The notes beneath the pieces are model-generated. The model worked only from the letters and a program-made list of their open reading frames with translations, did no database searches and was not told the origin of the DNA. A program made the translations under genes and the position numbers. Shown here one piece after another: positions 1 to 7,201 of a stretch of DNA of 17,668 nt; position 1 is the first letter of the stretch, and each line of letters opens with the position of its first letter. Source of the stretch: an uncultured Phycisphaerales bacterium (GTDB lineage: Bacteria; Planctomycetota; Phycisphaerae; Phycisphaerales; UBA1924); assembly GCA_937871415.1 (NCBI GenBank), contig CALMQD010000234.1:1-17668 (forward strand), given 5' to 3'.

Positions 1-3000
1 AGAGCGTGTCGGCGGTCTCGCGGTCCACCTCCATCAGTTTGGGGTCCTGCAGGTGGCGCGCGGAGGAGAGGAAGTCGAGGCTCGCGGCGGGCTGGCCGAG
101 GTTGCGCATCGATCGCGCGGCCTGCTGGTAGACCGCGAGGGTGCGGTCCTTCTCGGGGAGCGCTTCGATGTAGTCCTTGTAGACCTGCACCGCCTGCGAG
201 AAGTTGCCCTGGCGGTAGTACCAGTTGGCGTACATCTCGGTCGCTTCGAGCCCGCGCCCGGAGGCCTTCACGGCGTCGATCTCGGCCTTGGCGTCGTCGA
301 AGCGGCGCTCGTCCATGAGCAGGTAGATGAGCGCCACGCGGTTGGTGAAGTTGTCGGGCTCGGACTTGAGGATCTCGCGGCGGACGCGGACGGCGCTGGA
401 CTTGTCGCCGTTGGGCGCGGTGGATTCGAGGCCCAGCCAGGCCTTGCGGAAGTCCTCGTCGCGCCCGGCCAGGCGCGTGCTGTCGCGCGCAAAGGTCAGC
501 GCTTCGTCGAGGCGCCCGAGCATGACCAGGCAGCGGAGCTTGCCGGTGATCGACTGCAGGTCGTTGGGGCGGATCGCCAGGGCCTTGTTGAAGGCCTCGA
601 GCGCGCCGGCGGGGTCGCCCTGGTCGCCGAGTTCGAGCTGGACGATGCCGAGCAGGCGCCAGCCGATGGGGTTGGCCTTGTCGGTGGTCGTCACCTGCTT
701 GAGGCTGAGCATGGCGTCGCCCAGGAGCTTGCGGGCCTGGATGCGGAGCGCCTCGGCGGCGGAGGCGTCGCCGGCCTTTTCCGCGGCCATGTTGCGCTGG
801 CGCTGCGCGTCGGCGATGTCACGCCGCGCGCGGAAGAGCAGGCCGTTGAGCTGGTCGAGGTTGTTGTCCTCGGCGATCTTGACGAGCCGGTTGAGCTCGT
901 CCATGTCGAGGCGCGAGGCGGCGTCGATAAAGGCCATCTCGACGACCATCGGGTCGGTGGGGCCGAGAGCCTTGGCCTGCTCGAGGAACTGGCGGGCGCG
1001 CTCGGTCTGACCGGCCTGGACGCAGACGATGTACTTCTGCGTGAGTTTCTGCACGGGCGTGGTGGACTGGTTGTCGATCGTGGCGAGGTTGGCCTCGACG
1101 GGGTCGTTGATCGAGAGGGCGGACTTGAGCTGCTTGAGACCCTCGTGGTCGGGGCTCTTGGCCAGGCCGCGGTCGACGAGCTGCTTGGCGAAGTCCTTGC
1201 GGTTGTCGCCGGCGACGACCTGGGCCCAGGCGCCCATGACGCGCGGGTCGTCGCCGGTCTCGCGGGCGAGTTTCTCGAGGATGGACTCGGCGCCGGGGAC
1301 GTCGCGGTTCACGCCGCGGACGCGGTCGAGCGCCGCGTTGATCTGGCGGAGGACCGGGTCCTTCATGGAGTCCTCGAGGTCCTTGACGCGGCGCTTGAGG
1401 CCCTCGTCGCCGGGCATGCGCTGGGAGGCGTTCTGGAAGTACGCGAGGGCCTGGGGGTTGTCGCCCTCGACGGCGTAGAGCTCGCCCAGCGAGATCATGG
1501 CCCGCATGTTGTTGGGCTGGAGTTCGAGGACGCGCTTGTACGCGGAGATGGCGGCGCCGCGGTTCTCGAGGCGGCGCATGAGTTCGCCCTCGAACAGGAC
1601 GCTCTGGGCGTCGATGCGCCCGGTCTGGTCGTTGTACCGGGAGATGAGGGCGCGCGCGGCGTTGACGTCGCCGTCGATGTACTTCAGACGGGCATCGATG
1701 GCGGCGACGCGCGGCGTGTCGGTGCCGGTGAGGGTGACGAACTGGTCGCGGAACTTCTTGGCGCGGGCGGCGAAGTCGGCCCGCTTGGTGTTGTCCTTTT
1801 CCTGCTGCCAGGCGAGGAACATCGCCTCGGCCTGGCCGTTCACGGCGAGCGGGCGGTCGTTCATGAGCTCCATGCCGCGCAGGCTCAGCGGCGGGGTGGG
1901 CATGTCGACGACCTTCTGCCAGACCGCGACGGCGGCCTCGGTCTGGTTCGTGTTGAGCAGGTAGTCGGCGTACTCGTTGAGGAACTTGGTGTCGTTGGGC
2001 TGCGCCGCGACCACCTTCTCGAGCAGCGCCTTGGTGCGCTCGTTGAGCGTGTCGACGACGGCGACGCCGGAGATGGCGAGGGAGATGAGTCGCCGGCCCT
2101 CGATCTGCTCCGGGGGCGTCTTCTCGAAGGCCTCGACGGTGGCCGTGAGCGGCGGGACGAGCTGCAGCACGATGTCGCGCATCGTGGAGCCCTTGGGCGC
2201 GACGCGTCCGAGGTCGTTGAGTTCCATCTGGTAGCGGCTGAGCATGACATTGGCCGCGGGCGCCTGGCTCTTGGCGAAATCCTCCATGCGGCGCTTGAGC
2301 GCGATGAGGCGCGTGTCGGCGTCGCCGGACTGCTGCAGGTCGCGGAGCTTCTGGATCTCGGACATCTCGAGGCCGACGTCGGCGAGGAAGACGTCCTGGT
2401 CGCCGGGGAGGACCTCGAGGGCGGCGGCGAGGTCCTGGCGGGCGGCCTTGACCTCGTCGGGGGTGCGCTGGGGCTTGTAGGCGAGCACCTGGGTGCGGCC
2501 CAGGCCGCGGTAGCGGGTCAGTTTCTTGCGGCTCTGGTCGTCGCCGGTGAAGCGGTTGAGCGTTTCATCGGCGGTGCGGGCCACGGACTCCCAGGTGGCC
2601 AGGTCGGCGCCGAGGCGCCGGGCCCGCTCGTAGACCTCGTCGAGGTAGCGTTTCTGGGTGTCGTAGCTGGACGTGTCGGCGAGCGCGAGGCCGGTGAGCG
2701 CGCCGCCGAAGTACTGCTGCATGTACCATTCCTGGTACGCCTGCTTGCTGTCGGGGGTGAACTTCTCGAGGGCGCCGATCCACTTCTTGAGGTACTCGAC
2801 GTTTTTCTGGTCCTCGTTGACGCCCTGGCTGTAGTGCTCGATGGCGTCTTTCCATTTGCCCGCCGCGGCGGCCTCGTCGCCCATCCGGATGTGGTCGCTG
2901 GCGCTCTTGCTGAGCGCCTTGGCGCCGATGATGATCGCCCCGCCCGCCAGTGCGACGGCGATGACGGCGGCGACGACGACGAACTTGGTATTCACTTTCC

Positions 3001-3007
3001 CGGCCAT
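1..3007 (-). CDS. Membrane-anchored TPR-repeat protein of the exosortase locus (partial, C-terminus beyond left edge)
   Basis: The frame is open from the ATG at 3007 to the left edge, giving 1002 residues with no stop, so the C-terminus is missing. Residues 9-29 form one hydrophobic segment after a short basic start, consistent with an uncleaved membrane anchor. The rest is soluble, helical and rich in Ala, Leu, Asp and Arg. Canonical TPR-like helix pairs are clear near residues 475-545 (AISAYKRVLELQPNN), 785-850 (ALEAFNKALAIRPND) and 920-960 (QAVQVYKDYIEALPE). A purine-rich GAGGGA lies just before the ATG. Large TPR proteins are regular members of exosortase/PEP-CTERM exopolysaccharide loci (PrsT-type), where they are thought to scaffold export or assembly. 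That role here is inferred from position downstream of the exosortase and EpsI genes. No enzymatic motif is visible. Confidence 0.85.
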   Translation of the reverse strand, partial: MAGKVNTKFVVVAAVIAVALAGGAIIIGAKALSKSASDHIRMGDEAAAAGKWKDAIEHYSQGVNEDQKNVEYLKKWIGALEKFTPDSKQAYQEWYMQQYFGGALTGLALADTSSYDTQKRYLDEVYERARRLGADLATWESVARTADETLNRFTGDDQSRKKLTRYRGLGRTQVLAYKPQRTPDEVKAARQDLAAALEVLPGDQDVFLADVGLEMSEIQKLRDLQQSGDADTRLIALKRRMEDFAKSQAPAANVMLSRYQMELNDLGRVAPKGSTMRDIVLQLVPPLTATVEAFEKTPPEQIEGRRLISLAISGVAVVDTLNERTKALLEKVVAAQPNDTKFLNEYADYLLNTNQTEAAVAVWQKVVDMPTPPLSLRGMELMNDRPLAVNGQAEAMFLAWQQEKDNTKRADFAARAKKFRDQFVTLTGTDTPRVAAIDARLKYIDGDVNAARALISRYNDQTGRIDAQSVLFEGELMRRLENRGAAISAYKRVLELQPNNMRAMISLGELYAVEGDNPQALAYFQNASQRMPGDEGLKRRVKDLEDSMKDPVLRQINAALDRVRGVNRDVPGAESILEKLARETGDDPRVMGAWAQVVAGDNRKDFAKQLVDRGLAKSPDHEGLKQLKSALSINDPVEANLATIDNQSTTPVQKLTQKYIVCVQAGQTERARQFLEQAKALGPTDPMVVEMAFIDAASRLDMDELNRLVKIAEDNNLDQLNGLLFRARRDIADAQRQRNMAAEKAGDASAAEALRIQARKLLGDAMLSLKQVTTTDKANPIGWRLLGIVQLELGDQGDPAGALEAFNKALAIRPNDLQSITGKLRCLVMLGRLDEALTFARDSTRLAGRDEDFRKAWLGLESTAPNGDKSSAVRVRREILKSEPDNFTNRVALIYLLMDERRFDDAKAEIDAVKASGRGLEATEMYANWYYRQGNFSQAVQVYKDYIEALPEKDRTLAVYQQAARSMRNLGQPAASLDFLSSARHLQDPKLMEVDRETADTL

Positions 3008-3140
3008 CGGTCCCTCGTTTCTCTCCGGCCTCGTGGGCCGGTGGTTGAACTCGAACCCTGATCCCCCCGCCCCCCCGCCCCCCTATCCTCTGCTCATCCA
3101 CACGCATCCCGCCACTGTGCGTCCGGCGGCGAGCCGATCG

Positions 3141-4019
3141 TCAGGAGCCGCCTTGGACGGCCCGCGGGTTGCCCGGCGGGTACCGCCCGGCCTGGACCTC
3201 GACCCAGTCGGGGACGCAGAGCATCATCTCGGGGAACAACTCGGTGAGCAGGTCCGAGGCCATCGAACCCAGCTCCTCGGCGCTCGTGGCGGAGGTGCTG
3301 CTGACCTGCACCTTCATGTAATAGGCATAGTCGGAGCGAAGATCGAACGCCAGCAGGCGGACGTCCTCGGCGTTGGAGCAGACGCCGCCGTTGGCGACGA
3401 AGAAGTAGCCGGAGAACATCTTGATGTTCTCTCCGGGGAACTCGAACTCGGTGACGCGCATCTTGAGGTCGCGGTATCGGGCGGGCAGGCGGACGCGCTG
3501 GGCGCTGAGCTGGCTGCCGGGGGTGGTGATGCGGGCGCGCTCGATCTCGCCCAGGCCGGCGGGGACGTCGGGGTCGGGCGAGGTGATGAGGCGCGAGAGG
3601 TCGATGGGGACCTGCGTGGGCGCGCCGACGATCTGGGCGCCGCCGCCGACGAGGCACCGCTCGGGCACGTGCGGCACGGTGTCGACCATGCCGGTGTAGT
3701 AGGCCAGGTGGAGTTCGAGCGCGACGGGGCGCGCGGCCTTGAGCGTGTCCTTGCGGGCGTAGACGCGGGTCACGTAGTTCTTGGTGCCGAGCACGCCCTC
3801 GACGGCGGTCTCTTCGAGACGGTCGGCGCCGATCTGCACCCAGTGCTCGGTCTCGCCCGTGACGGCGCGGACCGGGCGCTGGCCCTCGATCGGGAGTTTG
3901 ACCAGGTTGGCGCGCAGGGCCGAGACGACCGCGCCCAGCGCCAGGCTGCTGGCGATGAGGATCCCCGCGGCGGCGAGGAACGGGGGAGAGCGCAGGGCCC
4001 TGGCGGTGCCGGTGCTCAT
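3141..4019 (-). CDS. EpsI-type exosortase-associated protein (DUF3485 family)
   Basis: This 292-residue protein has an N-terminal hydrophobic segment at about residues 13-35 and a predicted periplasmic or lumenal body. The family signature is plain: LAYYTGMVDTVPHVPERCLV (residues 105-124), with the conserved Tyr-Tyr-Thr/Ser-Gly run and the Pro-Glu-Arg-Cys motif, followed by a Gly triplet. A second conserved-looking block is FSGYFFVANGGVCSNAEDVR (202-221). The ATG overlaps the exosortase stop as ATGA, so translational coupling is likely, and the longer upstream frame is not needed. EpsI domains are either fused to the C-terminus of exosortases or encoded next to them; the molecular role is not established, though both are needed for surface polysaccharide/protein systems. 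At 292 residues it is somewhat longer than the roughly 200-230 usual for the family. Confidence 0.88.
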   Translation of the reverse strand: MSTGTARALRSPPFLAAAGILIASSLALGAVVSALRANLVKLPIEGQRPVRAVTGETEHWVQIGADRLEETAVEGVLGTKNYVTRVYARKDTLKAARPVALELHLAYYTGMVDTVPHVPERCLVGGGAQIVGAPTQVPIDLSRLITSPDPDVPAGLGEIERARITTPGSQLSAQRVRLPARYRDLKMRVTEFEFPGENIKMFSGYFFVANGGVCSNAEDVRLLAFDLRSDYAYYMKVQVSSTSATSAEELGSMASDLLTELFPEMMLCVPDWVEVQAGRYPPGNPRAVQGGS

Positions 4020-5131
4020 GCGCTCACCGCCTTCGACCCGTGCGGAGACGCAGCGCCGGTCTCGGGCGCGGCCGACTCGGGCGCTGCCTTGTTGAGCACC
4101 CACACGATCCCCAGGTACGAGAAGAACCCGGGGATGAGCAGGAGCATGCCGATGAACGTGTGTGCCTCGCCGCGCGAGAGTTCGGGGTTGTACTGGGCGA
4201 GGTAGGCGAGGACCGCGACGCGCAGGATGTTGAGGCCGACGGCGATGGGGATGGTCATCGCCATGAGGACGACGCGCTTCCACCAGGCGGTGGCGCCGAC
4301 GAGGCAGATCGCGGCGCCGAGCGCGACGAAGCTCACGAGCGTGCGCATGCCGGCGCACTGCTCGGCGACGTTGAGGGGCTGCGGGTCGCCGTTGCTGTCG
4401 ATGACGTTGAGCACGTTGCCCTTGAGCGACAGGCTGACGCCGATGATCTTGAGCAGGATGTAGGAACCCTTGGACGCGATGAGCTGGAGGGGGAAGGTCA
4501 GTTCGATCATCCACTTCTCGGGGAGCGTGATGGCGAAGACCATGTACGCGACCGGGAAGAAGAGGAAGCGCATCGCGCGCGGGCCGAGCATGAGCAGCAC
4601 GACGCCGAAGAGCGTGAGCACCATGCTCAGGCCCTGGCCGAGGTGGTTGGGCACACCCACGACGAAGAACAGGTAAGAGACGATGCCCAGCACGAGCGCG
4701 AGCAGGCCGGGCCAGAACGCCTCCTTCGGCGCGCGGGTGAATCCGTCGCGCACCTGCCAGAGGAGGTAGACGCAGACGAGCGGCACGAAGTAGGTGTGCC
4801 CCCAGTCGGACGGGTTGTCGTACGCGATGCGGTGCTGCTGCCAGAACCAGAAGTGGAAGTACCAGATGAACCCGCCGGTCAGGATGAGCAGGCGGGCGAG
4901 GTTGGCGGGCTGTCCGAGCGTGTCGAGCAGATCGGGCGTGAGGGCAGAGTGCGCAGCCGCCGGGCGCGGCGGGGTGGCCGGCGTGGGCAATGGCGCTGCT
5001 GATGAACCCGCGGACGTCACGACCTCGCGCTCCGGAACGATGGCCAAATCCAGCCGGGCCAACAGTTTGGCTCGGCGTGGGGGAGGGGTACCTAGATCGG
5101 CTCGCGGCGTGGGCGGGCCGAGCGTCCGCAC
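4016..5131 (-). CDS. Exosortase (transmembrane cysteine transpeptidase-like sorting enzyme)
   Basis: This 371-residue polytopic membrane protein begins with a Pro/Ala-rich cytoplasmic segment (1-75), followed by roughly eight hydrophobic segments from residue 80 to 347. The exosortase/archaeosortase catalytic triad is visible: Cys259 in AEQCAGMR, Arg304 in GLNILRV and His324 in EAHTFIG, in the family order and within the expected membrane loops. Exosortases recognise C-terminal PEP-CTERM-like tripartite signals and cleave or transfer exported proteins at the cell surface. The start is GTG at 5131, chosen because AGGA lies 6 nt upstream; no other good start occurs before the first membrane segment. 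The stop overlaps the EpsI start (ATGA). It is not fused to EpsI, unlike XrtA of many proteobacteria. No PEP-CTERM substrate is encoded in the window. Confidence 0.93.
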   Translation of the reverse strand: MRTLGPPTPRADLGTPPPRRAKLLARLDLAIVPEREVVTSAGSSAAPLPTPATPPRPAAAHSALTPDLLDTLGQPANLARLLILTGGFIWYFHFWFWQQHRIAYDNPSDWGHTYFVPLVCVYLLWQVRDGFTRAPKEAFWPGLLALVLGIVSYLFFVVGVPNHLGQGLSMVLTLFGVVLLMLGPRAMRFLFFPVAYMVFAITLPEKWMIELTFPLQLIASKGSYILLKIIGVSLSLKGNVLNVIDSNGDPQPLNVAEQCAGMRTLVSFVALGAAICLVGATAWWKRVVLMAMTIPIAVGLNILRVAVLAYLAQYNPELSRGEAHTFIGMLLLIPGFFSYLGIVWVLNKAAPESAAPETGAASPHGSKAVSA

Positions 5132-5137
5132 GGTCTT

Positions 5138-5141
5138 TCCT
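5138..5141 (-). promoter_or_regulatory. Ribosome binding site deciding the exosortase GTG start
   Basis: On the minus strand AGGA (within AGGAAAG) lies 6 nt before the GTG at 5131. This supports GTG as the true start although the first 75 residues are low complexity. Confidence 0.6.
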
Positions 5142-5173
5142 GGTGCCCGACGCAGGGACTACTCACCCAACCC

Positions 5174-5189
5174 GGGGCGGGTTCGCCCC
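5174..5189 (-). other. Hairpin between the Wza-like gene and the exosortase gene
   Basis: A perfect inverted repeat with 6-bp arms (GGGGCG / CGCCCC) around a 4-nt loop sits in the 137-bp gap between the two cistrons. Weaker outer pairing is possible: TCACC and GGTGA flank it on the minus strand. There is no following T-run, so a Rho-independent terminator is not supported. An mRNA processing or stability element, or partial attenuation, is possible. Confidence 0.35.
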
Positions 5190-5268
5190 TGGGCGGTGAA
5201 AGTTGCGCGTCGGCCCGCGCAGACGACATGGGTTGCCCCGGCTCCGCCGAGGGGACGAAGCGACGGCC

Positions 5269-6879
5269 TTACCGCCCGTTGTCGGCGGGTGGTGCGCCGA
5301 AGAGGTCGTTGCCGAAGTTGCGGTCGAGGATGAAGCCAAAGCCGTAGGAAGCCCGCAATCCGCCCCGGACAACCGCCAGGGGCAGGGCCCAGAAGTTGGT
5401 ACCGACGTTGATGCGGTCCTCGGGCTTGAGGTAGATGTCGGGCTGGGTCTGCTCGGCGATCGCGCGCCCGTTGATGCGGATGGTCGCTTGCCGGTCCTTG
5501 CCGACCATTCGGGTGAGGTCGATGCGTTCGGGGATGGCGATGGACGACAGGCCGCCGGCGGAGTCGAGAGCGCGGAGGAGCGTGAGGCGCGAGCCGTCGG
5601 TGGGCAGGTTGAACGGGCCGGGGCGGCTGACCTGTCCGGTGATGTAGACCAGCCCGCCGCGATTGGGCGGGACGTGGATGATGTCGCCGGGTCGGATGAC
5701 GATGTTGACGTCGGCGACGCCGGCGAGGAGGCGGTCGAGGGGGACCTCGATGACGCGCTGGGTGAGGACGGGTTCGGCGGCCTCGGCGGGGGTCATGCCG
5801 GACTTGCGGACCCACCGGCCGTCCTGGAAGACAAAGTCGGAGCCCGGCGCGGCGCCCGGTCCCGCGGGGAGCGCGGAGCGTGCGGGCAGACCGGAAGAGG
5901 AAGGCAGATCGAGGGGCTGCGGCTCGGCGCGCTTGGGCGCGGGTTCGGCGGCGGGGGTCGGCGCCGGTGTCGGTGCTCCGGGCGCGGCGTCGGAGGGGAT
6001 GAGGTCGATCGGGGCATCGGGGGCAGCGCCCGGGGCGGGCGCGGGCTCGGGCGCCGGCTTGGGCGTGCCCTGGCCTTCGGGCCCGGCGAGCTGGTCGATG
6101 AGGTTGATGAGGTTGCCGCCGTCGGGCTTGGGCTCGGCGCTGTTGCGCCCGTCCTCGAAGGGGTTGCGCGGGCGTTCGGGCTGGGGCTGATCGGGCGAAC
6201 GGCCGGCGGCGACGTCGGTCAGCGGCACCTGGCGGATGACGTAGAGGTGCTTGATGTTCTCGTCGATGCCCTGCGCCACGGGGAGGGCTTCGAGGAGGCG
6301 GTAATCCGCGGCGGGGATGAAGTACGTGCCCGGCGCCTGCACGGCGCCGAGGATGCTGAAAGTCTGCTTGCGCTGCGAACCGGCGATGACGTTGACGACG
6401 GGGTTGGTGTTGATCTGCGCGTCGCGGATTTCCTGCTCGATGCGCGCGGTGAGCTGGCCCTTGGTCATGCCCTGGGCGCGGATGGGACGGAGTTTCGGGA
6501 GTTCGATGTAGCCGCGGAGATCGACGACGACGGGGAACTCTTCGATCTGGCCCACAAAGAAGAAGTCGCGGATCTGGACCTGGAGTTGGTCGGCGGGGGC
6601 GAAGCGGTATTCCTCGATCTCCGGGAGCAGGTCGCTCTGCTGGATCGGGCTTTTCTCGACGAGTTCGATCGGCTGGTCCTCGATGCTCGCGAGGCGGTCG
6701 AGGATGGGCACAGTGGTCGGCGTGTACTCCCAGCGACCGGTGATGCTCGGGTCCATGTACGAGTCGACGTTGCACGCGCCCAGCCCGCCCGCGAGCGAAG
6801 CGAGCGCCAGACCCGTTCCCGTTCTCCCGGCGCAACGCAGCAGTCTTCGCAAACGATCCTGGGGGGTCCGACTGGTCAC
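5269..6879 (-). CDS. Polysaccharide export lipoprotein (Wza-like, Poly_export plus SLBB domains)
   Basis: This 536-residue outer-membrane export protein is probably the first gene of the exosortase locus. A basic N-terminus and hydrophobic segment lead to the lipobox LGAC at Cys36, so it should be a lipoprotein. A polysaccharide-export domain spans about residues 88-165 (starting YRFAPADQLQVQIRDFF). A first SLBB domain begins near 173 (FSILGAVQAPGTYFIP) and its closing strand appears only at 376-404 (VIEVPLDRLL to IRPGDIIHVPP). Between them lies a Pro/Ala/Glu-rich stretch (about 223-370). A second SLBB domain covers 408-475 (VYITGQVSRPGPFNLP). The family forms outer-membrane channels for capsule or exopolysaccharide together with a Wzc-type co-polymerase, which is not in this window. 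The GTG at 6879 was chosen over an upstream in-frame start because AGGAG precedes it and it places the signal peptide correctly. Confidence 0.9.
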   Translation of the reverse strand: MTSRTPQDRLRRLLRCAGRTGTGLALASLAGGLGACNVDSYMDPSITGRWEYTPTTVPILDRLASIEDQPIELVEKSPIQQSDLLPEIEEYRFAPADQLQVQIRDFFFVGQIEEFPVVVDLRGYIELPKLRPIRAQGMTKGQLTARIEQEIRDAQINTNPVVNVIAGSQRKQTFSILGAVQAPGTYFIPAADYRLLEALPVAQGIDENIKHLYVIRQVPLTDVAAGRSPDQPQPERPRNPFEDGRNSAEPKPDGGNLINLIDQLAGPEGQGTPKPAPEPAPAPGAAPDAPIDLIPSDAAPGAPTPAPTPAAEPAPKRAEPQPLDLPSSSGLPARSALPAGPGAAPGSDFVFQDGRWVRKSGMTPAEAAEPVLTQRVIEVPLDRLLAGVADVNIVIRPGDIIHVPPNRGGLVYITGQVSRPGPFNLPTDGSRLTLLRALDSAGGLSSIAIPERIDLTRMVGKDRQATIRINGRAIAEQTQPDIYLKPEDRINVGTNFWALPLAVVRGGLRASYGFGFILDRNFGNDLFGAPPADNGR

Positions 6880-6886
6880 GAGGTGG

Positions 6887-6891
6887 CTCCT
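6887..6891 (-). promoter_or_regulatory. Ribosome binding site deciding the Wza-like GTG start
   Basis: AGGAG on the minus strand ends 7 nt before the GTG at 6879. It fixes the start 42 codons inside the longest open frame and gives a normal lipoprotein signal peptide of about 35 residues. Confidence 0.6.
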
Positions 6892-7190
6892 GCCTATCGA
6901 AACATCCCGGCGGCCCGGGCGCGCTGCGCGCACAGCCGCGAGACTCGGCTCCAAGGTCCGATCAAACCCGCATCCGCGGGTCACACAGGTCGTTTCTATC
7001 GGCACTTCGGGGGCTTACATCCCCAATCCCGGCCCTCACGAACGCCGATTCGTGTCCTGAGGTTCGTCGACGCGCATTTTCTGCGACCCCGGCTCTAGGT
7101 TCCGGGTGCGCCGGGTGGAGGAAGACTTCGAAGGTGTGGATGGGGTGCGTGCGCGGCGACGGGACACGGTGTGCTCCCGGGCACGAGCGC

Positions 7191-7196
7191 TACAGT
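7191..7196 (+). promoter_or_regulatory. -10-like box TACAGT, leaderless lipA start
   Basis: TACAGT ends 5 nt before the lipA GTG at 7202. A transcript started 6-7 nt downstream of this box would begin at or next to the start codon. No Shine-Dalgarno sequence is present and no clear -35 is visible. Confidence 0.5.
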
Positions 7197-7201
7197 CGGG
7201 C

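Larger units (their letters stand above)
6880..7201. other. Divergent intergenic region between the export lipoprotein and lipA
   Basis: This 322-bp non-coding stretch lies between divergent genes. On the lipA side it holds the TACAGT -10-like box at 7191-7196. On the other side it holds the AGGAG ribosome binding site of the export lipoprotein. A perfect 6-bp-arm hairpin (ACCCGC / GCGGGT, 4-nt loop) lies at 6966-6981 and would be in the leader of the minus-strand transcript. I could not identify a convincing promoter for the exosortase locus: no TANNNT box sits close to its GTG, so its leader is probably long. No sigma-54 pattern or known riboswitch was recognised. Confidence 0.5.

Noticed and set aside
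53..3061. A 1002-codon open frame on the plus strand opposite the TPR gene
   Set aside because: It is an antisense shadow caused by GC-rich third positions. Its translation is a low-complexity Val/Gly/Leu/Glu mix without domains, while the minus strand encodes clear TPR helices and a membrane anchor.
5203..7098. Long plus-strand open frame opposite the export lipoprotein
   Set aside because: Antisense shadow: the minus strand has a lipobox and SLBB domains, and the plus frame has no recognisable domain.
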